Source: Lagopus muta
Taxonomy: Eukaryota > Chordata > Aves > Galliformes > Phasianidae
DNA length: 64,000 bases
NCBI RefSeq assembly: GCF_023343835.1
Contig: NC_064433.1
Location: forward strand, 66,114,032-66,178,031
Reading direction: 5' to 3'
How positions within the stretch are numbered: position 1 is the first letter of the stretch; each line of letters starts with the position of its first letter. The position numbers were made by a program, and so were the translations under genes. This document shows, piece by piece, positions 25,110 to 36,900 of this stretch. The notes under the pieces were generated by a model. The model ran no database searches. It was not told where the DNA came from and saw only the letters and a list, made by a program, of their open reading frames with translations.

Positions 25110-28100
25110 ATAGAAAATAGCCTTTGGAAGAGATCTTTGCATAGGAAATCGGTCTACTACAGTGAATCAGTAAGCTTTTAAAACATTTTGTTATATTTCA
25201 GAGAAGCAAGAAAACAAACAATGTTCCCCCCAGATAAACCAACAGAATAAGTCTAAATTAATAGCAGAATAACTTCCCAGAGCAAGGAATCTGTAATTCT
25301 GAGTATGAACATGCTGTGGTGCCTTTTACCGCGTTATACACTAACATAGACACTTGCATTTTTACTTTCCAAGATTCAGCAGCATTTTCTTTATTACTTT
25401 TATGTTCCAAATACAGTCACTTGCCCAAACATGAAAACTTGTTCTCTTAGCCTTCTATAAGTCCTGACTAGGACAATTACCCTAAGCCTACACTGTTGTG
25501 TGACTTCACTTTTAAGAAGACTAATCCAAGCCTACCAGATTCTGAATCTAGAAGCATTTATAGCTGTCAAATCTAATGAAACTCAAGTGATTGATCTTCT
25601 AGGTAGCAGTTGCAGCATCCTCCAGAAACTACTTTAATATGAGACCTGTGGCAAATCCATAGAAATAGGGTTGTTTAGATGCTCATTTGACTTCCTTTTT
25701 TTCTCTGGTTCATTTAGATACAATGGGCCATAAGAGGATAAGAGGGTTGTAGAAGCAGATGTGAGTGGAGAGTTTGTCCCACTAGGTGTAACAGCATTCA
25801 GAAGGAGCTGGAATGGACATTCAGAGAATATTATGTACTTCTGGGATTTTGTGTACATACCACCCACAAGTTGCAAATACGTTTCTGACAGCATTTTGGT
25901 TCTTTCTTGCACGCATTACTGATGCTGCAAATTATTTTATTGTTAGTAGATTATGGATTTGATGCTCCTGTAACTGCTGAAGAGATCACTAGTAAGAATA
26001 TTATTTTTCTTGTTGCATGGCTGCTCTCTGTTTTGATTTATTAATATGTCCAGTATAGCAAATCATTTGTAATACTGCAAATTAATTTAAGATTCTGCTG
26101 TGGTTTGGTTTGATTGTCTACTGGTTATGTCAGAATTTAGGTGATACATTTCAAATTATCAGCCCAAATTGCAGGGTTAGTTTCTGCATGAGAAACAAAT
26201 CTAAAAATATCTTGTTTCTTTCAAGAACAAAGCCATCCTGCCTGTGATGCTGTAACACCCAAACTACACGTGAACGATATTCACTTGAACGTGATAGGAA
26301 GAAATGGGAAAAAAACAATGCCACAAGCAGTCTTTATCAGCATTATGAAAGAGAAGTGCTGTCAAGTACAGATGCTTTCAACTATGGGAAATTTAAAGGA
26401 CTTTATAAAGAATAAAAATAGCACCTTCTATTGGCAAAGGGTTGAAGAGAAGAGTAGCAGAGGATTGTAAGGACTGCAGGTAACCGGAGACAGAAAGTAG
26501 AAGTGAAGAGGTACAAGTGAGGTTAATGCAGAGGTAAAAGTGAAGGAAAGATGCTGGTGGGTCTGGAAGGGGGATCTGGTATGAGCTGAGGGTCTCAGGT
26601 GGAAGAAAGAGACTGGAAATTTCTCTCCCAGTGGAGCCGTGGCTAATCTATTCTCTTGTCCTGCTCTTCAGAAATCTAGCTAGAAAGGAGAGACCGATTC
26701 TCTTACATTGCTGACAGCATGCATGCTGATGTAGAGAAGAACACACAGCCTGAGTGTGGGAAATTGGCCTCGAGTCTGAGGAAATCCATCCCCTACCCTG
26801 AACCCACTCATACATAAGTTAGAGCATGGCCTTAACCTCAGTCTTGAGCACCTAGACCTCCATGTAAGCTATCGTTTTCTTGAATACCTGAGTTTTGCAC
26901 CTCTCATTTCCTCTCTCAAGAGAGAGTACAGGCTCTTTTATCTTTCAGAGGTGTTGAGTGAAGGCAGAGAGATGATGTCAGCAGAAGGAGAGACGAAACT
27001 GCAGGTAAGGGCCTGATTTGATGTTCTCTAATAAACTGCTGGCTGTGATGTGCCAATAGAGAAGCAAAAAGCGTCAGTACAAATCAGATTTCTCACTGTC
27101 TTTGTGGCACAGTTAGATCGATAGCGCACATCCACAAGGGAGTGGTGAGAGAAGGGCTGGAAAGGAAAGTAGGAGGAAAGGAGTACATGCTGAGAGGACA
27201 TCAGAGTAGAAGAAGAAATTCCAGCCTCTCCATTAGCTACCAGAATGCCTGCTGATACGTCTGACAAGATCTGAGAGCACTGACCAAAGTTGTACCTACA
27301 GAAAATAATAGCACATTTTGCTCTAATTTTATGAATTTTACAATGAACAAATTCAATACTTATGTTATTACCTAAAATCAGGATCTTTGCATTGTAGAGG
27401 TCAAAACTGAAAGTGACTAGGAAGAGCATACAAGCACTGCTGTTTACCACCCTGTAATTTATGTATTTATAAAAGAAGGGATCTTTGCTAGACTAAGTTC
27501 TGTTTGTTGCTAGTCAGTAAAAATTTGCCTTAATAGTAAAACTGGCTGCTGTTCAGCAAGTGAATAAATAAATACCATAAATCTGATCTGCAGTTATTTA
27601 GAAAATAATTCACATCAATCAAAATGTTATCTACTCATTTAAAAACAGCCTGTGGCTTACTGCTTAGCACAAAAATACATCTCTAGACTTGTGCTTCAAG
27701 AATAATAAGCATTAATTCTGCATTAAAATGCTTCCTCTTGGCTGACTTCATTGTTTTTCTATTACACCTCTTTTTCATGTTTTACCAAAAGAGCAACAGA
27801 AGTAATGGAAAAAACGTTTGAAGATTTTGATATATATACATCAAATGAAAGTGATGCAGTCGTTGCTTATTGTGGTGTCTGACAACAATGGCAGAACATT
27901 GATGGCAAATCTTTCACTAAGCAGGATAAATAACTTTACAAGCCTAAAGAAAATGAATGGGCCTAACAAGTTTGTAAGATGTTAGCACAAATCATAAACA
28001 GGCATTTGAAGATCTATCTGCTATTATGAATAAAAAAAAGTCCAGATTACATTTACATGTATTCATTTCACATATTCATACACTCATTTTCACATTTTAA

Positions 28101-29320
28101 ACCCATATCTTCCATATGTGTGACTTCTGCATTCACATTTAAAGAGGCCGTACACATAAATATTTCATTTTTGTATTCTTGCAGCTTGTTATATGAAGTG
28201 TTTTTATTTCCATGCTGCACAGTAATTTCTTTTTCATCAGCCAGACCTCAAAATGAAAAAGCCAGATTCATTAATTCATGCATAAACATGCTGTTCCCAT
28301 TCAAATCAGTATTGCATTGCATGTTCTGAATCTTCCATTTTCTGCACAAGTAAAACAGGAAGAAACATTTTTAAAATAAATATATGGATTTGAGCCAAAG
28401 ACTAGCTATTCTTGAAACCTTGGAGAAATCTGAGTCTGGATATTGATATTTGCATTTACTGTCTTTATTTTATTTTTCATAAAAGATCATGTTGGAAAAG
28501 TGACTGCAATTGATTGTGCAGAAGGGATCTCTGCATTCTTTTTCTTCCAATAACTTTTCTTTTTAACCCTCATCCAGCTCCCTTCTCTTCTTTTTGTACA
28601 ATAATAACAGGATAGTACAAGTATGAGAAATAATGATCTGTAAATGCAGGAAATTGAGGGCAATTTTGTGGAAAGCAGCTGGAATTCAAGATCTGTAATG
28701 CTGGCATTAATTTGCTCAAATTTATGTTTAACCTGTTGATCTTCAAAAACATTTTCTTTTCTTAAGAGAAAATAAAATTGCTCATGATGTTATTACTAAG
28801 CTGACAGGATAAGAGAATTTTGAAAAAGTAGGATGATTACAGCTCACTTGAAGAAATTACACAGTTAATAAAGATGCTATTGTTGTGAATAGAAGTTACT
28901 GAAGCTGGCTATGACTTGATAAGATGTGAAACCTATTAAGTCAAATTGAATTTTAAAAATGAACTAATAAATCACCTCACAGTACACCTTAATCACATTA
29001 ACTGATATCTTTTGGCAAGGTGACTCAGAAAACAGAGTCAGTGTGAAATATTAAGCCTAGAGACCTGAATGATATTTAGGAGATCTTAATGTGGATCCAC
29101 AAATTAAAAATTTGGTGCAAATGTTAGCCTAGCAGTCTCTAGAAGTTGTCAGTTTCATTTGTTTGGATCAGATTCTGATTTTCTATCCAGGTAAAAAGGG
29201 GAAAATGCTTTATTTCAGTTAGATCATAGCTTTTCTGATATAGTTAGTAGTAATATAAGATTATTCAACTTTATTCTAGAAGTTAAAAGACTTCAGAGAT
29301 CAGAAAATTTTTAACTGAGT
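25110..29320. other. Intergenic; no gene recognised
   Basis: AT-rich sequence with no supported coding segment, RNA gene or transposon end. Confidence 0.5.
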
Positions 29321-29324
29321 GTGG

Positions 29325-29514
29325 TAAGGTTCTGGTATAGGCTGCCTGGAGAAATTGCGGTCGCCCCAGTACTGGAGGTGAGACTGGATGGAGCCCTGGG
29401 CAACCTGATCTAGTGCATGATTTAGTGGTTGGCAACCCTGCCCACAGTGGAGGATTTGGTACTGGATGATCTTTGAGATACCTTCCAACTCAAGCCATTC
29501 TATGGTTCTGTGAC
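29325..29514 (+). mobile_element. CR1 LINE 3' end
   Basis: CR1 in + orientation: 'ggctgcctggagaaattg', 'gccctgggcaacctgatctag', 'tggatgatctttgagataccttccaactcaagccattctatgg' and a terminal TTCTGTGA. It is strongly 5'-truncated. Confidence 0.9.
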
Positions 29515-32500
29515 AGTCCTCTCAGCCATGACATTTACCTACAAGACCTGCCCCTCTCCAAAGAGCACAGCTCTGCAATATTATGATTAGCTGTATCAGC
29601 TGGCACAAAATATACTTGGGCAATGATGTGTTGTGAAAAGGATCTAATAAGGTCATGGAAGTTTATAATCTGACCTGCTGTAAAAGAATATGACTCTGCA
29701 CATTGACCCTCTTCATACTATACCTAAACGTGGATGTAATCGTTACAGATAGCAAGCTTTTGAAATCAGAGCTGTGAAATCATAGTATGTTTCTAGCACT
29801 GATCCACAGAGAAGTGAAGAGAGGTCTTTTCAGCCCACATAGAAGAGTCCAGGAACTGCAAGAAAGCATACTGAGCAGAAGATCTGCATTTGGAAATCCA
29901 AAGTAATGAAATGTCTGTGGATGAAGTAGTTTTGACTAAGTCACATCACCTGACAGCTGGGAACAACTCAAAGTGCATTGATTTCCAAAGTCTCTTCTGC
30001 CTCTCCATTCATTCATCAAAATGACAATATTGTATTGCATGGCTTTAGGTCAGGTAACCAACACAATTGATTTCACCTGCGTATTTTTGACAACATCACT
30101 TATTTCCCTCAGTACTACCACCTGAGATGTATTTGAAGGGGATCGATGTTGTGACTAGCCTCAGCAGAGAGATCTGAAATTAAAGGAGACGAAAATGCTG
30201 CTGCTTTTTATCAAACTGGAAAGGGAATGGTGAGCTTGATGTGAAGGTGACAAGGTAGAAGCAGCTCAATTTTTGTGTTGTTCAAGAAAATGGAATGAAG
30301 TCACTCACCAGAACAAGGATACAGATGGCATAAAGTAAGTCTGATACAGAGGCAGAAGCAGCCCAGGAGTGCAGTGTTCACCTACCAAGCCGTATTTTCC
30401 TCAAACTCCAGATTCAAGACTGCTATAAAGAAAGCAGGTCTCTGTGAAACCCTGCTGATAAAATGTGTGCTCCATCTTCATCAACAGCAGTGCCAAAGAA
30501 CAGGACAAAAACAATGCTCAGTTAAGAGAAGTTACTCAGAGTCTGTGGAGTTTATGCAACAGACACAGGAAGTTTTTAGTACTAGCTTGCCATGCCTTGT
30601 TCATCTGGCTCCAAACGTGTCAGCTGTAGTCTATATTTTGTGTTTTAATACAGACTAAAGAGACAGTGAAAGCTGGAGGGAGAACTTGGTTTCATATTTA
30701 TCAAACCCACTCTCTCTTTCTGTTGCATTAACATAAAAAGCAGAAGTTTGCGTGCAATCCTGCAAAGTGCTGAGTACTCTCTTTTTGAGAGTACTCTTCC
30801 CAGAATAGGCCTTATTTTTAAGCATAGGCAAGATTTGTTGAGGAGCACTGATTTCCCCATGGATTTTCATGGATTTTAAAAACAGAAGCTAGTATAAGAA
30901 ACAATTTAGATGAAGTAAAAGAATTGGAATTTGCCATGCTACTGTATTGCTTCTGTTCTACACCTTGGTCATTTCCTTTACAAATGATTAATTAGGCTCC
31001 AAGTGATTAGATTAGGCAAATGTGCTGACTCAGAGCTTAATAAAAATATATGAAGAAATTAAAGGGAAAAGACATAGTAAATAAGTAATATATTTTACAG
31101 TGAGCTTATTTTTGCTAGGTCAAGGCAATAAGTCTCTTAACCTACACTAACTGCATGTGAAGTATGACTGCAAAATAACCTTGGAAATTTTTCAGAAGTT
31201 CAGACTAATGCACAGAAACAGGATTCATTATGCCTCCAAAATTATTTTGTGCACTGAATTACCCACAGTGAAATCTGTTGATAGAAAATGTATTTTCAAG
31301 ATTTAGACCATAAAGTGCGAACTAGGAGTAACTTAGGTCTTCAGATCAAGAAACAAGGAAAAAACATTGAGCTTGTCACCACTGAGAGATCCTTCAAATT
31401 CTATCTAAGTATCAATGTCCATGTGTTTCTCATGCCTTTCATTTTTCCAGTAGAAAGGGCTGGGACATTATGCAGTGGCCCATCTTCCTCAGAAATATGA
31501 ATACATATTCAAAGCACCTAGCTAGAGATGTCCCAACAACCAATTCATTAATTACCTCCTGAAAGGTTTCCCTGTCTCTCTTCTCATCCCTAGTGGTAGG
31601 GCACACATCTCCAGAGCATAACTGACATGATTCTGACCCATGTCTGGCCGTGCAGGATTGGCTTTATTGATGATACAAAGCATGTTTTATAGGCTGTACC
31701 TGTTTAAGACCAGTTTATTGGCAAAACAGGTGAGAATATATAGGTTTCTTGACTTGCTGACTTATCTTTGACTGGTAGGCTGGCAATACTGCCAAGAAAA
31801 AGAAAAGGAAAAAGAAAAAGGAATCATTCATATTCTGTTTTTTTGGTGGTTGTTTTTTTTTTTTTTTTTCCCCTGGACATTTAATTAGAAAGAAGCATGT
31901 GCGGAATTTGGTAACATTCCTTACACCTTGTCTGTAATTTCAATGGGTCAAGTGTTCCTTGGAAGGCCATGCCCATCATCTCCACTTCATCCTCGGTACA
32001 TATGGCAGTAAGCAGCAATGATTAAACCTAAACAGTTATTTATCACAAAACAAGGATCAAGAAATTTCTGAAGGTTTGGTTTGTTGTTTAAGAAAAAAAA
32101 AAGACCAAGATTTACATGCAGGTTCTCAAATTCAGTTAAATACATTGAAGGACCTCAGCAGAATATCTTGTAGGAGATTTTCAATGGGAATAGTGAAGTC
32201 ACAGAATGGTTGATGAAAATAACATAAAGATGATTGAGGGGCAGTTTACAACTGTCTTTCTTATTCCAGGAAATTTTTGAGACTTAGGGAAAAACAAACT
32301 ACAAAACCACAAAAAGAAATCCAGAAAATTGAAGACTGTAGGTGCTGGCATCACACCAGGAAAGATTAATGTATGGCAGTGAAAGTGAAATTTGAAATAT
32401 TAAACACCCTAAGATACATTTATTCAGATTTGAGCCATTTATTTTCATGTGATTCATTCACATTTCTTAAGGTAATTTGGACAAACATGGAGCTTTCAGG

Positions 32501-32905
32501 TGGAAAAACACTCATGATGATTTCTACAGACTCAAACTTTAAAAAAAAAATACAGTTCATAATGGGCAGTGAATTGAGAACTATATCTTTCTTGCAAGTG
32601 CCTTTATTTTGATGAATCTGCATTTTCTGTGGAAAGATTTAAAAAACTTCACCCATTCCTAGTCATAAAACATACAAGATAAAAACCCACTCCTCTTACA
32701 GATATGACAGCTCAGAAAATGATTGTGACTCAGGATTACCTCTGTTTTTAAGGTCAGGCTGAAATTCTGAAATGCTCAGAAAATTAGTTCCTTGACATCT
32801 CTGAAGCATATGGAATCAACTTACAGTTTTGAAAATACAGGCCACCGCATACATGATAAAATGAGAACCCAAAGTATTTCATTCACATAAAGCAAGACAC
32901 TGCTT
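29515..32905. other. Intergenic; no gene recognised
   Basis: No supported gene. It contains an A-rich (AAAAG)n stretch near 31795-31821 and a T run near 31853-31870. Confidence 0.5.
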
Positions 32906-32911
32906 CCAATA

Positions 32912-33445
32912 CAGTACATAGGTTACCTCCTATTTATTTCCATGGACACTACAATGAAGAGCACAATAACACTATTTGATACAGCAAATTCTCAGCTACA
33001 GAACACTATTTTGCAGCACTGTCATCACCAATAGCTATACATTTTTGCCAGTGATGAATAAAGGCCTGCATGCTGCATTCATAAAAACCGGCACCAGCGG
33101 CAGTTACCCACTACTGCTGTCACCACTGCTGAAATGCACCACCCACCTCGTCACTGCACTCACATCCCCTGGTTGGTCTCCTAAACGTTCAGCAAGTGTC
33201 AATGAATGGCAATACGTGGCACTTTTTTTCTCATGGAAGAATTCAGTGACAACTTTCTGCTTCATACGGGCTTCCATGTCAGACACCATTTTGTCAGACT
33301 GCCCCCCTGCTACCATTTGTCACACAGCAACAAAATGTAAAGAGATATTGGTGAGGAGGTTCAGCCTGGAATGCTATTGCACCAACATCCACTCCTGATG
33401 TTGTGGGATATCAAAAGACAGGAGGCATTACTTTCTGAGCAGCCC
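32912..33445 (-). mobile_element. Internally deleted mariner (Galluhop-like), copy B
   Basis: The right terminus on the + strand is GGAGGCATTACTTTCTGAGC followed by AGCCC. The left terminus is eroded. On the - strand the frame 33316-33104 reads as the N-terminal part of a mariner transposase, with VTEFFHEKK, DVSAVTRWVVHFSSGDS and a conserved VSDMEARMKQK start region. Only about 70 codons stay open, and the catalytic domain is absent. It has the same internal deletion pattern as copies A and C and ends about 250 bp before the sulfotransferase promoter. Confidence 0.88.
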
Positions 33446-33696
33446 TTATATAAGTTGTTGAATCATACTGATCCTATTTTATGACAACATGAAATGATCA
33501 GTCTGACATTTTCCCCAGTTAATATAATTTCACTATCACTCCTTTTCCTTCTCTGGAAAGCTAATAAATGACGACACGCATTTTTGATGACACTGCATTT
33601 CTGTTATTTATCAAATGACCTCTAATATTTCAGTTGCCTTTATCAGTTAACTTGAAAAATCAATATCTGTGAGAGATTTCAATATGCACAGCAAAC

Positions 33697-33704
33697 TATA
33701 TAAG
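33697..33704 (+). promoter_or_regulatory. Candidate TATA box of the sulfotransferase gene
   Basis: TATATAAG lies 130 bases before the start codon at 33827. With initiation near 33728-33735 the 5' UTR would be about 95 bases with no further intron required. A plausible acceptor at 33805 (CTGATTTGCAG) leaves open an upstream non-coding exon instead. Confidence 0.5.
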
Positions 33705-33826
33705 CATGAGGTCTGTATTGCCGGCCTCAATTTGTTACTTCAAACCATCTGACCTAGAGGTTACTCTTAAACCCTCTCGTCATTTCACTGCTATCTGATT
33801 TGCAGGAATCATAGGCTTAAGCAAAC

Positions 33827-33971
33827 ATGTCCAACCTCAGTGAGGCAGAACTCATTCACAAGTTTAAGGGGATTTCCTTTACCTCCAGGTCTTCTCCAGA
33901 GCTTTTAAATTCCTTGGATGCTTTTGATGCTAGAGAAGATGATGTCCTTTTGGTTTCCTACCCCAAATCTG
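33827..33971 (+). CDS. SULT6B1L: SULT6B1-like coding exon 1
   Basis: Encodes residues 1-48 and one base of codon 49. It carries the short N-terminus and the start of the PAPS loop (YPKS). Donor is G|GTAAGT. Confidence 0.9.
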
Positions 33972-36900
33972 GTAAGTTCTAATTCTATATGTTAACTCCA
34001 AGATGTGTCTATAGTTCGTTTCATGTTCTCTCTAAACTTACTTGTGAAATGTCTGTAAAAATAAACAAATAGGCAAGGATGTTTGAATATGTGTGTATGT
34101 TATTCTCTCAGTCAGTATTGAAATAACAAAACAAATTAAAAAACAAACAAAAACAACAAACTAAAGCAAGTGCAACAAAAAAAACCCACTATTTGTTTAA
34201 ATGTTGGTTCTGTAATACAGAATATTGTCAGATGTTTTATGTGTTCAGAAGCAAACAAATATTTGTTTATTGTAAGTAAAATCTATACTCAAAGAATTTT
34301 CCTGAGGCCTTTATGCATTTAATTATGAGCAAGAGAAGAGGTGTATTAAGTGATTTTTATGGCTTTTGACTGTAGATACTTCTTCCTTCTCTCCCCAGTT
34401 CTCTCACAGACAGAAACTCATACCAGGGTGGAAGCTCAATTAGTTATCTTCCCAGTAGCCACAGTTACCATAATGAATCCTTCCCTCCATCCCTAAAAGA
34501 CAGATTATTTAAAAATAAACAACAGAAATAATATAATCACCTCAGCTAACAAGGAGTCTGAATTTTATTCCATTTATCTAATGAGTTTGTTTGGATACAA
34601 ACATCAGTGCTTTTCAGAGAGTTTGTAATTCAGCCACAACAATTTTTCCAGTATTTATGGATCTAGAGCCAACAGAGTACTCAATTACACAGTTTCTTGA
34701 ATATTGGGGTTTAGCAAACTGTTCTCACACACAGACTGCATGTTCCATATATTTTCTCATTAAAAAATCTTCCTTCCTTTCTCTTCTTCTTTCTTTTTTT
34801 TCCTTAAAACTAATTTCCTGAAGGCACTCACTGGCTTGCAGGAGTCATAACAAAGCTTTACAATACTCCCATTACATTAACAACTCCCATTGAACTTGGA
34901 GACATGTCCAAACTGGAGGAACTGAATCAACTGTCGTCAAAGAGAATCATTCCAACACACTTAGACTACAACATGTTGCCTCAACATTTTAAGAATAAAA
35001 AATGCAAGGTAAGTCAAAAAGTTACAAAAGCTGTAAGATATATTAAATGTCTGTTAGGCATCTATTCTGTCTTGTTGATCCTTAGACACTTTAAAATGAC
35101 TTAGAGTTTCCAGAGGTGGTTTTCTGTGTACATGAGAGGCTCATAAAAATCAGCTCTGAGCCTCAGATTTTATGTTAGAAGTTCTAAGTTTCAGGATTAT
35201 CCAAATCCAACAGTAATAACCATTTTGTCTTCATTTACAGATGATCTATATCAGCAGAAATCCAAAAGATACTGCAGTGTCCATGTATCATTACTACCGA
35301 GAGAATCCAAACCTTCCCACTGTAGATACCTGGACTGCTTTCCTTGACTTGTTCTTAAAAGGAGATGGTAAGGATAGGTGTTCCGTTTTCTTCCTTCAGC
35401 TCATATTACTATTATTAATATTCTATTATTATTCTAAACAGAAACAGTTAAGAAATATTAATTTTGTGAAACTCCTTGCTGAACTCCTAATTCACACATC
35501 TTCAGATTTATTATTTTTCCACGATAAATTATAATGCTAAACAATGAGCAAGTAATAGGAAAATGTCTTCAGCCTTTCAAGGATGTATTTTGACAGGTGG
35601 CTGCAGACTGGTGGGGTAGACATTGTTTGAAGATGCCAAGAGGGCAATATATGGCTTAGTGTCCTGCAGAAGGGCAGGTGGCACACATATGAAGGTTGTC
35701 TCCAAGGCTGCTCGGAGAGCCTAAGTTTACAGGCTTAGTGCCTTCATCTTGAAAGTGGTCTTGCGTGACCCTTCAAAGGGAGTCTAGACGCTTTCATATG
35801 CACCTCTGAACGCACTCTGCCTGATATGTTGTCTTAGTCCTGGAGTCCAAAGACCAAGGACATGAGTGAGATTTGTGTGAGTGGCAGAAGTGGTAAGGAA
35901 ACTGACAACAGGACTATATTCTGGTTATCCACTCCCACTTTTAGTGTTTTATTACTCCTTTGAGAACATGTGTTCCTACCCACAGTGATGATAACAGCAA
36001 CAATGATAGACGAGCTTGAAAAATATCAAAGCAAACTGCCAGGGCAGTCCTTGTCAGCTTATATCAAGGCTCCAGAAGTCAGTCTGTATTTTCTACTGAT
36101 TCGTGGATCCTGTGTTCCTTGTTCAGAGCAGCCCTAAGACACATGCTTCGGTGATGTGCAGGATCTTTGCTTGTTTAGTAACACCCTTGAACATCAATTA
36201 GTTAAAAAAAGAAGAGGATAGTACAAAATTTTAAAAGCATCTCCCATTTGTCTGTGAATTAATAGTCTTCTGCTGTTTTCAGTGTGGTTATGCATGGTAC
36301 AAAAAGATAACTGTGTTGGTTACAACATAGATTTACGTAAGAGGTGATACTGGGAGAGAGGTTGTGTTTTTTGCTCTTAATTGAAACATACAAAGATTGT
36401 GTTGCTTGGCTCGGATCCTGCAGTATACTTGCAGAGTTAAGAGAGAACAGAGTTAAGTTGAGAACAATGGTGAGGACACCCAGAGAAAAGGGATGTTGTC
36501 TCCAAAACTGTTTGCTGTACCCCCAAAGTCAAAAGGGTCTCTGAGTTTCAGGTATTGGAGGCAGGATGGCTCACCCCTATAGCATGAACCCACAGAGTAA
36601 TATCACAAGAATATTCCACAAGAACATCAAGAACAGCAGAGACAATAGAGACAGTAGTGGTCTTATAACCTAAGAGCTTACAGGACCTAAAAGTCATCGT
36701 TCCTTTTTTTTTTTTTTTTTTTTTTAAATAGGCAATCTTAGTTTCTTTGGACATTTGTCCTAATAAATAGGTTATCACCCTGATAGAAACAGGAAAGAAA
36801 AGCAGCAGATATACCCCAAATCTATGTGTAGACTCTTTGACTCTGGAAGCCTGCCCATTTCTTAGGACTGGGCACTTGCACAGATGTGGGTTAAGGGGAA

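Noticed and set aside
27028-27450. 140-codon - strand frame
   Set aside because: No recognisable domain or signal; compatible with chance in AT-rich sequence.
33795-33806. Splice acceptor 21 bases before the sulfotransferase ATG as proof of an upstream exon
   Set aside because: The match is decent, but a TATA box at 33697 explains the start without it; kept only as an alternative.
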